Shown here: positions 37,225 to 44,390 of the stretch, in pieces
Layout: each line of letters opens with the position of its first letter
How positions within the stretch are numbered: the first letter of the stretch is position 1
Assembly (NCBI GenBank): GCA_934293375.1
Contig: CAKQYS010000006.1
Coordinates: 1-64,000 of the forward strand
Reading direction: 5' to 3'
From: an uncultured Lachnospiraceae bacterium
GTDB lineage: Bacteria; Bacillota; Clostridia; Lachnospirales; Lachnospiraceae
Length of the DNA: 64,000 nt
Notes under the pieces: model-generated
Seen by the model: the letters and a program-made list of their open reading frames with translations, nothing else
Databases searched by the model: none
Told to the model about the DNA's origin: nothing
Position numbers and translations under genes: made by a program

Positions 37225-37788
37225 CGAAACAATATTGACCAGATAGAGCAGTATCAAAATCTGCATAAAAAGCATGAGTGGAACCCCAATTGTAAAATAC
37301 GCTTTTTTCGTCTTATGATGAAATCCATACATGGCAGCCAGTCCGCCGATCGAACCTCCGGCAAATGCCATGCCAAGAAGCGTTATGATTGGGATTCTGC
37401 TTTTTTCTTTGATTGCCAGATACTTATCAATGCCATATACCACAAATGTTACCACATTGATCACGATCAGGTAGATCAACAGCTCCTTGTGCTGTGCAAA
37501 ATACCGCCAGAAATCAAGGCTCAAGTGTCCGGTTTGCAATTTTCTGATCAGCAGATATGTCAATGGCTGGATCACGACTACACATATGCAGAATACATGG
37601 GACAGCATATTCTCCTTCTCTGCTTTTCTATCAAACAGCAGCATTGCCGCAAGCATACCAAAGGGACCACCGGCGGCTGCCACAAGCACCAAAAGCCATT
37701 CTTGATAGCGATGCTTCGCTGCACAGATCCACTCGATGCCAAATCCAAGTATATTGATAATGATCAGATATATTATCCATGGGGTCAT
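37219..37788 (-). CDS. Membrane protein with two DUF1294-like halves
   Basis: A 189-residue protein with about six membrane segments arranged as two similar halves. The first (about 5-55) has LGFGIEWICAAKHRYQEW...GGPFGMLAAMLLFDRK and the second (about 103-160) has VVYGIDKYLAIKEKSRI...GGSIGGLAAMYGFHHKTKK. Each matches the DUF1294 pattern of a lysine-rich loop, GG-G--A-M and a charged H/K tail. AAAGGAGTAAAAGAC precedes the ATG. Function unknown. Its 3' end overlaps the convergent plus-strand gene. Confidence 0.8.
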   Translation of the reverse strand: MTPWIIYLIIINILGFGIEWICAAKHRYQEWLLVLVAAAGGPFGMLAAMLLFDRKAEKENMLSHVFCICVVVIQPLTYLLIRKLQTGHLSLDFWRYFAQHKELLIYLIVINVVTFVVYGIDKYLAIKEKSRIPIITLLGMAFAGGSIGGLAAMYGFHHKTKKAYFTIGVPLMLFMQILILLYLVNIVSL

Positions 37789-37843
37789 GTCTTTTACTCC
37801 TTTTGCATTTCATTTTTTCTTGAATGAGCAGAGATTTCACTTT

Positions 37844-38023
37844 TTATTGCAAATTTCTTGTTTCCTTTAACACATTGATCTTATCATCACTGACATACGG
37901 CTGTAACTCAGGCGGTATGCTCAGACAATCATATAGTGACAACGGTGTTTTTACCGATTTTATCTCTTCTATCAAAAATGCTACAGTATCTTTCCCGATG
38001 TTTTATAATAATTTTTCTTTCAT
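37844..38023 (-). pseudogene. Fragment of an Rpn/PD-(D/E)XK-type nuclease (transposase-like) gene
   Basis: A minus-strand frame starts at the ATG 38021-38023 behind AGAGGGG, hits a TAA after six codons, then stays open to the TAA at 37844-37846. The open part reads DTVAFLIEEIKS, then LSLYDCLSIPPELQPYVSD and KINVLKE. This resembles the C-terminal region of Rpn-family recombination-promoting nucleases, which usually have about 300 residues. It is therefore a stub of a decayed mobile-type gene. The rest of 37789-38093 shows nothing else. Confidence 0.55.
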
Positions 38024-38116
38024 GTTTATTTTTATTCCCCTCTTGATTCTATTGTAAAAATGATTGTTTTTGTTGTCAACAGAGAATTGATGTGCGGCTT
38101 TTATGTGTCTGACGGG

Positions 38117-38163
38117 CATAAAAATAGGGCTATCCAAACCGAATGATATCGTCTGAATAGCCC
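38117..38163 (-). terminator. Terminator, left copy of the duplicated 3' flank
   Basis: GGGCTAT and ATAGCCC (38127-38133, 38157-38163) with longer imperfect pairing, followed on the minus strand by TATTTTTATG. Sequence and flank closely match the terminator of the GGGtGRT gene at 41332-41377. Confidence 0.8.
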
Positions 38164-38174
38164 CTGTTTACTTT

Positions 38175-38309
38175 TGAATGATAATACCTCGACCATCCAC
38201 TCAACGAAACGCAATCTGCGGCATCCGCCTTGATTTCGTTAAGGTTCGGGATGGGCTTTCATACTAAATTCGCACTTCGCTACGCTTGTGCTCATTAAGT
38301 ATTCAATGC
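38175..38309. repeat. Structured intergenic repeat, candidate family member
   Basis: About 135 bp between the duplicated gene end and its terminator fold into stems: CCATCC/GGATGG enclosing AACGAAA/TTTCGTT (around 38200-38256), and GCAC...GTGC at about 38273-38292. On the minus strand it contains CTTAACGAAATCAAG (38229-38243), which differs by one base from a motif in the inverted-repeat element at 49790-49804. It interrupts what is a 30-bp gap in the other copy, so it was probably inserted. Confidence 0.5.
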
Positions 38310-38339
38310 CTAGAACTTACCAGCCTTTACTGCTTCTTC
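38310..38339 (-). repeat. Duplicated 3' end of the GGGtGRT gene (att-like, left)
   Basis: Thirty bases encode EEAVKAGKF and a stop on the minus strand and match the last 30 bases of the GGGtGRT gene (41405-41434) at 25 positions. With the duplicated terminator next to it, this looks like one end of an element inserted into the gene's 3' end. Confidence 0.6.
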
Positions 38340-38509
38340 AACAGAATCAATGCACCCAGTAAATTCAAGATAAATCAAGCATGTGTGGTTTTTTATGTGA
38401 CTTTTACATCAATAATCACACCAAATCAGAACGAATTCATCCCAGCTAAATGAATTTAGCATACTATAACATCTTATCTTTTCAAGATCAAGTATCTCTA
38501 ATTATAAAA

Positions 38510-39532
38510 TCAAAAGTTAATATCAATCAACCCCTCATTACATGCATTATATAAATAAGCCACTGGTGAATTTAATAAAATATCTTTCTTATTATAATTA
38601 CTATTTACACAACATATTCCTAATGATATTGCCCCATTTGCTACAACACCTAATGCCTTAAGAGACACTGGAATATCAGTTACAGACATTAAAACGCTCG
38701 GTACAGTTATGTTCATAACAGTTTGTAATGATGTTAAATAGTATTGTATTTTTTTCTTTTTCAACAATTCATCAACAGTTTTTATTTGATATTCCATTTC
38801 TTCATAAAATTCATTTAGTATGTTAATTATATCTGACCTATCTTTACAGCACGAAATTCTTTTCTCATAATCTGTAATAACTTTTCTCAAATTTACTAAT
38901 TCCATTTCATTTTCATTTTTAAAATCGATTATTCTTTCTAGTGGCGTGTCTGAAAAGGGTGTCGGCATAAACTTATAAAGCGTACTAATATATTTTCTTT
39001 GAAAGTACATACCATCAAATCCATATTTAAAATTTTCCGCTTTATCAGTACTTGGAACAATAATCTCATTCGGATTTTTAATATTTTCTAAATATGCAAT
39101 ATATTTTGCCATTAAAGCAGTTATTGATTTAATATAGCCAACATCCATTACTGCATATTTATCAAAATATCTTCTTACAATATTATTTTCTTGCATAAAT
39201 TTCCATATATATTCCTTAAGTTTCCTACACCTCATTATTCCAAAACTAGGCTCGATCGTTTTTATTATATCGTACTCTTCACATCTTATATATAATTGTT
39301 TAAATAATTCCTTTTCAAATTCAGGATAAATTTCATCATCCAATAAAATTTGAGGATCTAATGGGACATATATATTTTCATCAAATAAATATTTTATCTC
39401 TGGAGTGAATTTATCATAATCATAATCATCTGGAACAATAGAATAAATATTGTCATAATAAAGCAATGCGTTTTTTAACCAATCATTATTTTTTATATTT
39501 ATTGTTGGATAATATAATACTGATTTTTTCAT
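38510..39532 (-). CDS. DUF6236-like protein, island cargo
   Basis: A 340-residue protein in very AT-rich DNA, unlike its neighbours. The N terminus (SVLYYPTINIKNNDWLKNAL, then LYYDNIYSIVPDD) matches the conserved opening of DUF6236 proteins. The middle is helical and charged. The C-terminal part (about 255-310) has hydrophobic stretches such as NITVPSVLMSVTD and VANGAISLGICCV, which might insert in a membrane. AGGAGAAGAAG precedes the ATG. It has its own promoter (39566-39594). No function is known to me; its place on a decayed mobile element suggests accessory cargo, possibly defence, but that is only inference. Confidence 0.7.
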   Translation of the reverse strand: MKKSVLYYPTINIKNNDWLKNALLYYDNIYSIVPDDYDYDKFTPEIKYLFDENIYVPLDPQILLDDEIYPEFEKELFKQLYIRCEEYDIIKTIEPSFGIMRCRKLKEYIWKFMQENNIVRRYFDKYAVMDVGYIKSITALMAKYIAYLENIKNPNEIIVPSTDKAENFKYGFDGMYFQRKYISTLYKFMPTPFSDTPLERIIDFKNENEMELVNLRKVITDYEKRISCCKDRSDIINILNEFYEEMEYQIKTVDELLKKKKIQYYLTSLQTVMNITVPSVLMSVTDIPVSLKALGVVANGAISLGICCVNSNYNKKDILLNSPVAYLYNACNEGLIDINF

Positions 39533-39565
39533 CTTCTTCTCCTAAAAAAATTAATTATCTCTTCT

Positions 39566-39594
39566 ATTATTGTGTATACATTAATAAATGTCAA
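39566..39594 (-). promoter_or_regulatory. Promoter of the DUF6236-like gene with embedded motif
   Basis: TTGACA (39589-39594), a 17-bp spacer and AATAAT (39566-39571). The spacer contains TGTATACATTAATAAATG (39573-39590 as read on the plus strand), repeated with one change at 40768-40785 upstream of the recombinase. Confidence 0.6.
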
Positions 39595-39606
39595 CTTTAT
39601 CACACA

Positions 39607-39825
39607 CTAAATTTTATCATTTTTGATGTACCCCGTATACTCATAAAACAGCTTTGGACTTATATAGAAGTCATACTGAGTAGAGCCTTCCTTCTTATAC
39701 GCTAATCCAATAGGTAATAACTTGTTTATCATAGCAAGTCGTATGAACTGTGGGTCTTTCCCCATAATCTTAGCCGCATCGGCTACTGGAATGTTCCTTC
39801 CATCAAATACTAAATCCTGTTCCAT
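39607..39825 (-). CDS. Excisionase-like small DNA-binding protein
   Basis: A 72-residue protein with a helix-turn-helix-like opening NIPVADAAKIMGKDPQFIRLAMINKLLPIG, typical of excisionases and similar factors of Clostridial integrative elements and phages, followed by a short wing and YISPKLFYEYTGYI. CAGGAGGTTGAAATT precedes the ATG. It lies between the recombinase and the DUF6236-like gene. A role in excision or regulation is inferred from family and context. Confidence 0.7.
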   Translation of the reverse strand: MEQDLVFDGRNIPVADAAKIMGKDPQFIRLAMINKLLPIGLAYKKEGSTQYDFYISPKLFYEYTGYIKNDKI

Positions 39826-39921
39826 AATTTCAACCTCCTGAAAAATAATAAATTTAATTTTGATTGAATCCCAGCGACTTGGTTATCGCCTCATTTCTGA
39901 CCATCCTTTTCTTAGAAAACC

Positions 39922-39968
39922 CAATAAAATAGACCTCCTGCTGACTAAAATCAACCAGCAAGAGGTCT
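39922..39968 (-). terminator. Terminator after the serine recombinase
   Basis: AGACCTC and GAGGTCT (39931-39937, 39962-39968) with an inner GCTG/CAGC stem, followed on the minus strand by ATTTTATTGGG. It closes the recombinase unit. The stretch 39826-39921 shows no gene. Confidence 0.75.
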
Positions 39969-40025
39969 TGACATACCCCATTGTATATTCAAAACAAAAT
40001 TCATACCACTAACAACTATATAATT

Positions 40026-40643
40026 TCACACCGCATTTACCTTCTCCACTTCTTTAACAAAATCATAAAACTTATTTCTCTTTAATCCTGTACGCTTCAT
40101 GCCTTCTACAGCATTAATGCTGCCAGCCTTCCACAAATCGTAAACCTCTTTGAAATTATCAGGACATTTCAAAGCAGGGCGACCAAATTTCTGCCCCTTC
40201 GCTTTAGCTGAATCAATGCCCTCTCTCTGCCTAGCTTTTATCTCCAGACGCTCATGCTCGGCAAATGATCCTAATACTTCAAGCAATATGTTCTGCACCA
40301 TATCCATAATCCACTCAGAACCCTCTGGAACATCCACCAGCGAAGTTGGAATATCAAGCACTTTCAAGCGGATTTCATTTTCTTTAAAATATTGAACTTC
40401 CTTTTGTATATCCTTTTTATCCCTTAAGAGTCTATCCAAAGAAGAAATAACCAGCGTGTCACCCTTACGCAATAAAGAATACTTTAAATACAAGTACCCC
40501 GTCCTTTGTAAATCGGCACCTGACTGCTTGTCAGTAATAATGTTATTTTCATCAGCACCCATTGCCTTGAACATGTCCAACTGCCTCGCCAGATTTTGTC
40601 CCGTAGAACTAACCCTCGCATAGTAATATACCCTCGACTCCAT
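40026..40643 (-). CDS. Serine recombinase, resolvase/invertase type
   Basis: A 205-residue small serine recombinase. The nucleophile lies in YYYARVSSTGQNLARQ (Ser at about residue 12), QSGADLQRTGY and VISSLDRLLRDKKDI follow, and the long helix EVLGSFAEHERLEIKARQREGI links to a C-terminal helix-turn-helix (GRPALKCPDNF...INAVEGMKRTGLKRNKFYDFV). The start at 40643 has AAGGAAGG upstream. Upstream DNA carries repeated half-sites like a resolution site (40671-40785). It probably resolved or inverted DNA of the element; catalysis is predicted from intact motifs. Confidence 0.88.
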   Translation of the reverse strand: MESRVYYYARVSSTGQNLARQLDMFKAMGADENNIITDKQSGADLQRTGYLYLKYSLLRKGDTLVISSLDRLLRDKKDIQKEVQYFKENEIRLKVLDIPTSLVDVPEGSEWIMDMVQNILLEVLGSFAEHERLEIKARQREGIDSAKAKGQKFGRPALKCPDNFKEVYDLWKAGSINAVEGMKRTGLKRNKFYDFVKEVEKVNAV

Positions 40644-40670
40644 ATAATGCACCTTCCTTTTTCCAAATAC

Positions 40671-40785
40671 TGTTTATTAAGGTGGGTAGCACTTTCTAAA
40701 TGTTTATTAACCAAAGTGACCACCTTTATCAACATAAATAACCACCCGATTTAGACTGTTTATAAATGTATACCTTAATAAATGG
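40671..40785. promoter_or_regulatory. res-like site upstream of the serine recombinase
   Basis: Two direct copies of TGTTTATTAA (40671-40680, 40701-40710), an inverted copy at 40776-40785 (CATTTATTAA on the minus strand), and an inverted pair AAGGTGGGTAGCACTTT/AAAGTGACCACCTT (40679-40695, 40713-40726). Clustered short half-sites just upstream of a resolvase gene fit a resolution site. The last copy belongs to an 18-base motif shared with the promoter at 39566-39594. Confidence 0.5.
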
Positions 40786-40825
40786 TGTTGCTAATGTAAC
40801 TCTGAATACCACATATCACAAGTCG

Positions 40826-41027
40826 CTAAGGATTATTGATGAAATCATTCAATGCTCTCAGCCTCTACCCTTGTATGGTAGTACCCCAAGGTGACTATCT
40901 GCTGCTTTGACTTGCCTTCTACCATATCCAGCAACCATCCCTTTGTAATCCTAACTCTATAAGGATTTGTTCTCTTTCCTGGCATTTTGGTGATACCTCC
41001 TGTGCCATTTTTTCGTCTGTAACTCAT
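40826..41027 (-). pseudogene. Tyrosine integrase remnant (arm-binding N terminus, frameshifted)
   Basis: The frame starting at ATG 41027 behind AGAGGT encodes MSYRRKNGTGGITKMPGK then NPYRVRITKGWL and QQIVTLGYYHTRVEAE, which is the arm-type DNA-binding domain of Tn916-like integrases. It ends at a TGA (40845-40847). In the next frame the text continues ALNDFINNP, matching the family's usual AL--FN-NP, before a TAG at 40826-40828. So the gene has a frameshift and then ends; the catalytic domain is gone. Confidence 0.75.
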
Positions 41028-41272
41028 GTGCATTACCTCTTTCTATAATATTATTTCGCATAAAAAATTTGCGATATCCAATACAATCTGCCTTGTTGTT
41101 TATCTGATTTCTAATATTTTTTACATGTCTCACCAAAACAACTCAGACATTTATTCATTTCAGACACAGCAAATAAATTTTGCGATATTAAGAATTCATC
41201 AACTGAGTAATCACCTTATACTGAACATAACAACACAGGAACTAACCCACAACTCACACAGTCTACAGGGGT

Positions 41273-41320
41273 TGTGACTTGTGTGACTTGTTGCTTGTGA
41301 CTTGCTTGCGACTTTTACAT
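41273..41320. repeat. Short direct repeats, possible integrase arm sites
   Basis: TGTGACTT(G) occurs at 41273, 41282 and 41296, and TGCGACTTTTACAT at 41307-41320. At the other end of the island, TGTGACTTTTACAT occurs at 38396-38409. Repeats of this kind near both ends of an element are typical integrase arm-binding sites. The rest of 41034-41331 has no gene that I can support. Confidence 0.45.
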
Positions 41321-41331
41321 GTCTTATGGAC

Positions 41332-41377
41332 ATAAAAATAGGGCTATCCAGACCGAATTACCTAGTCTGAATAGCCC
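41332..41377 (-). terminator. Terminator of the GGGtGRT gene
   Basis: A 13-bp near-perfect stem (41341-41353 with 41365-41377) followed on the minus strand by TATTTTTATG. It lies 28 bp beyond the stop and has a diverged twin at 38117-38163. Confidence 0.85.
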
Positions 41378-41404
41378 GAAAAGTCTAGCTTTTAAGCCTT
41401 TTAT

Positions 41405-42415
41405 TTAGAATTTACCAGCCTTAGCTGCTTCCTCGATGGAAACGGCTACCGCTACCGTCATACCAACCATTGGGTTGTTACCGGCACCGATCAGACCCAT
41501 CATCTCTACATGAGCAGGAACGGATGAAGAACCAGCGAACTGTGCATCTGAATGCATACGGCCTAATGTATCTGTCATACCATATGAAGCAGGACCAGCA
41601 GCCATGTTATCTGGGTGAAGTGTACGTCCTGTACCACCACCGGATGCTACTGAGAAATACTTCTTACCCTTCTCGATACATTCCTTCTTATAAGTACCGG
41701 CTACCGGATGCTGGAAACGTGTAGGGTTTGTTGAGTTACCAGTGATAGAAACATCAACGCCCTCCTTCCACATGATAGCAACGCCTTCCGGAACAGAGTT
41801 CGCACCGTAGCAGTTTACCTTTGCACGAAGTCCCTCTGAATATGACTTACGGAATACTTCCTTTACTTCATTTGTGTATGGATCATACTCTGTCTCAACA
41901 AATGTGAAACCATTGATACGGGAAATGATCTGTGCAGCATCCTTACCTAAACCATTTAAGATAACTCTTAATGGCTTCTGACGAACCTTGTTAGCCTTCT
42001 CTGCAATACCGATAGCTCCCTCAGCAGCAGCAAATGACTCATGTCCTGCTAAGAAACAGAAACACTCTGTCTCCTCTTCCAGTAACATCTTACCTAAGTT
42101 ACCATGTCCAAGACCTACCTTACGTGTATCTGCTACAGAACCAGGAATACAGAATGCCTGCAGTCCCTCACCAATAGCAGCTGCAGCGTCAGCAGCTCTC
42201 TTACAACCCTTCTTGATCGCGATAGCAGCACCTACTGTATAAGCCCAGCATGCGTTCTCGAAACAGATTGGCTGAATGCCCTTAATCTGGTTGTATACAT
42301 CTAAACCAGCGTCCTTCGTAATCTTCTCAGCTTCCTCAATAGAAGCGATACCGTAGCTATTTAAAACGCCGTTGATCTTATCAATTCTTCTCTCATATGA
42401 TTCAAATAAAGCCAT
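41405..42415 (-). CDS. GGGtGRT family protein
   Basis: A 336-residue member of the conserved family named for its GGGtGRT motif, seen here as FSVASGGGTGRTLHPDN (about 252-268). Other conserved-looking text: CFENACWAYTVGAAIAIKKG and HGNLGKMLLEEETECFCFLAGHESFAAAEGA-type helices, with several cysteines. The biochemical role is not known to me. AGAAGGAGGTTACGAGATC precedes the ATG. It follows a NifU-like gene by 20 bp, and the two regularly occur together, suggesting work on an iron-sulfur or metal cofactor (inference). The island at 38.1-41.4 kb abuts its 3' end. Confidence 0.85.
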   Translation of the reverse strand: MALFESYERRIDKINGVLNSYGIASIEEAEKITKDAGLDVYNQIKGIQPICFENACWAYTVGAAIAIKKGCKRAADAAAAIGEGLQAFCIPGSVADTRKVGLGHGNLGKMLLEEETECFCFLAGHESFAAAEGAIGIAEKANKVRQKPLRVILNGLGKDAAQIISRINGFTFVETEYDPYTNEVKEVFRKSYSEGLRAKVNCYGANSVPEGVAIMWKEGVDVSITGNSTNPTRFQHPVAGTYKKECIEKGKKYFSVASGGGTGRTLHPDNMAAGPASYGMTDTLGRMHSDAQFAGSSSVPAHVEMMGLIGAGNNPMVGMTVAVAVSIEEAAKAGKF

Positions 42416-42435
42416 GATCTCGTAACCTCCTTCTA

Positions 42436-43143
42436 TTATTTCTCGATTTCCTTGTCTGTACGTGGGTCGATGAGCTTAACAGCATCGTCAACACGACCAT
42501 ACTGACCACAAGACTTCTCGTATGCAGTGTTAGGATCGTCACCCTTCTTGATGAAGTCTGTCATCTTACCAAGGTTAACGAACTTGTAACCGATGATTAA
42601 GTCATCAGCGTCTAATGCGATCGCTGTCACATAACCCTCAGCCATCTCTAAGTAACGAGGACCCTTCTTTAATGTACCATACATTGTACCAACCTGTGAA
42701 CGAAGACCCTTACCTAAATCCTCAAGGCCTGCTCCAATCGGAAGACCATCCTCAGAGAATGCGCTCTGTGTACGACCATATACGATCTGAAGGAATAACT
42801 CTCTCATAGCTGTGTTGATAGCATCACAAACTAAGTCTGTATTCAATGCTTCCATAACAGTAAGACCCGGAAGAATCTCTGCTGACATAGCTGCTGAATG
42901 TGTCATACCTGAACAACCAACTGTCTCAACCAATGCCTCCTGGATAATACCTTCCTTAACATTCAGAGTAAGCTTACAAGCACCCTGCTGTGGAGCACAC
43001 CAGCCAATACCATGTGTAAGACCAGAGATATCCTTTACTTCCTTTGCCTGAACCCACTTAGCTTCTTCTGGGATCGGTGCACAACCATGATGTACACCCT
43101 GAGCTACTGGGCACATGTTTTCTACTTCCTGTGAATAAATCAT
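42436..43143 (-). CDS. NifU-like iron-sulfur scaffold protein
   Basis: A 235-residue protein containing an IscU/NifU-type scaffold: KLTLNVKEGIIQEALVETVGCSGMTHSAA (about 58-86) holds the first conserved cysteine, LNTDLVCDAINTAM the second, and a late KSCGQYGRVDD the third. GAAAGGAGTTTCAAC precedes the ATG. It is longer than a plain IscU (about 130-150) and has an extra N-terminal part (VAQGVHHGCAPIPEE). Pairing with the GGGtGRT gene suggests a dedicated cluster carrier for that protein. No cysteine desulfurase is adjacent. Confidence 0.85.
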   Translation of the reverse strand: MIYSQEVENMCPVAQGVHHGCAPIPEEAKWVQAKEVKDISGLTHGIGWCAPQQGACKLTLNVKEGIIQEALVETVGCSGMTHSAAMSAEILPGLTVMEALNTDLVCDAINTAMRELFLQIVYGRTQSAFSEDGLPIGAGLEDLGKGLRSQVGTMYGTLKKGPRYLEMAEGYVTAIALDADDLIIGYKFVNLGKMTDFIKKGDDPNTAYEKSCGQYGRVDDAVKLIDPRTDKEIEK

Positions 43144-43185
43144 GTTGAAACTCCTTTCAATGTGTAAAATATGCTGGGAATGTGA

Positions 43186-43201
43186 AGCCGAACATTCGGC
43201 T
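43186..43201. promoter_or_regulatory. 16-bp perfect palindrome upstream of the NifU-like gene
   Basis: AGCCGAACATTCGGCT is a perfect inverted repeat with a two-base centre, 43 bp before the NifU-like ATG. AATGTG repeats flank it (near 43159, 43179 and 43203). It could be an operator or an RNA hairpin. Confidence 0.4.
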
Positions 43202-43330
43202 CAATGTGATGAATAATCCCAATTGCTTACATTTTCTCACAAAAACCATATTTCATCAAGTGTTTTTTCGACATATTTTTCGAAATCTAACAGTAAAATT
43301 TAACAACACAAATTACAATGTCCCGACACC

Positions 43331-43359
43331 TTGCCGTTATCACTAAAATTTGCTACTAT
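43331..43359 (+). promoter_or_regulatory. Promoter of the PHP-domain gene
   Basis: TTGCCG (43331-43336), 17-bp spacer, TACTAT (43354-43359), 38 bp before the start codon at 43398. Confidence 0.5.
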
Positions 43360-43397
43360 ATTACTGTCATAACAATATAGAAAGAAGGATTTTATTC

Positions 43398-44324
43398 ATG
43401 AAATATATTGATCTGCATACCCACTCCAATGCCTCTGACGGAACGCTAACCCCGTCAGAAGTTGTCAGCCGTGCTGCTGCCCGCGGGCTCAGCGCCATCG
43501 CACTCACGGATCACGATACGATAGACGGCATTCCGGAGGCCGCCAGCGAAGCAACAAAGCATGCCATCCGGCTCATCCCCGGAACAGAGCTCTCCTGTTA
43601 TTATCAGGTTCCATACACCGAACACGAGCAGGCATTGATTGCGTCCGGAGAAGCTGTCAAACAGCGTGAAGTCGAGATTCACATTCTCGGATTATTTGTT
43701 GATTACCAGGATGCTGCTTTCCTGCAAGCATTAAATGATTTAAAACAGGCACGATATCAACGCAACCTGAAAATGATCTCTCTATTCGAACAGGATGGCA
43801 TTCCAATGTCCATGGAAGCTCTCACACACGGTAATCCGAACAGCGTAGTCACGCGTGCACACTTTGCCAGAGTTCTGATCGAGGAGGGCATCGTAAAGAA
43901 TAAAGAGCAGGCATTCAAGCACTACCTCGGTCCCGGCTGCAAATATTATCTGCCAAAACCCGAAGTCACACCGGAATATGTCCTGTCACTCATCCGCCAG
44001 GCAGGAGGTATAGCCATTCTCGCACACCCACTGATCTACAAGCTTGGCTATGCACAGGTCGAGACTCTGATCCAGTCACTGATCCCGCTTGGACTGTCCG
44101 GCATTGAGGCTTACCATTCCTCTAACAACACCTATGAAAGCGACCGTCTGCGTTCCATGACACTGAAATACAACCTAGTCGTATCCGGTGGTTCTGATTT
44201 TCACGGCGCCAACAAGCCGGATATTGAATTGGGAATCGGCAGAGGCGGACTTCGCATTACAGAGCATATACTGAATCAGATAGAAGCTCGGCGAAACGCA
44301 CTACAGCTCTCCATACATCAGTGA
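43398..44324 (+). CDS. PHP-domain phosphoesterase (RNase AM / nucleoside-bisphosphate phosphatase type)
   Basis: A 308-residue PHP protein. Metal ligands are in YIDLHTHSNASDGTLTP (about 3-19), ALTDHDTIDG (about 39-48), IPGTELSCY, EVEIHILGLF, a late ILAHPLIYKLG and GGSDFHGANKP. This set matches the YciV/RNase AM group that acts on 3',5'-nucleoside bisphosphates and short RNA 5' ends. The start at 43398 follows AGAAGGATTTTATTC; the frame runs 16 codons further upstream without a ribosome site. It is a single plus-strand gene between its promoter and a bidirectional terminator. Confidence 0.87.
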   Translation: MKYIDLHTHSNASDGTLTPSEVVSRAAARGLSAIALTDHDTIDGIPEAASEATKHAIRLIPGTELSCYYQVPYTEHEQALIASGEAVKQREVEIHILGLFVDYQDAAFLQALNDLKQARYQRNLKMISLFEQDGIPMSMEALTHGNPNSVVTRAHFARVLIEEGIVKNKEQAFKHYLGPGCKYYLPKPEVTPEYVLSLIRQAGGIAILAHPLIYKLGYAQVETLIQSLIPLGLSGIEAYHSSNNTYESDRLRSMTLKYNLVVSGGSDFHGANKPDIELGIGRGGLRITEHILNQIEARRNALQLSIHQ

Positions 44325-44328
44325 ACAT

Positions 44329-44368
44329 AAAAAAAGAGATGCCATCCTCATGTGACATCTCTTTTTTG
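44329..44368. terminator. Bidirectional terminator between PHP gene and yajC
   Basis: AAAAAAGAGATG and CATCTCTTTTTT (12-bp stem) serve both the plus-strand PHP gene and the minus-strand yajC end. Confidence 0.9.
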
Positions 44369-44390
44369 TATCATATGCAGTGGTAGCTAT

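Noticed and set aside
37824..38057. Plus-strand frame of 77 codons with hydrophobic end
   Set aside because: It has no ribosome site and is antisense to the Rpn-like fragment, which matches a family pattern.
41273..41320. Short repeats as a CRISPR remnant
   Set aside because: Units of 8-9 bases at irregular short spacing do not fit CRISPR; integrase arm sites fit better.
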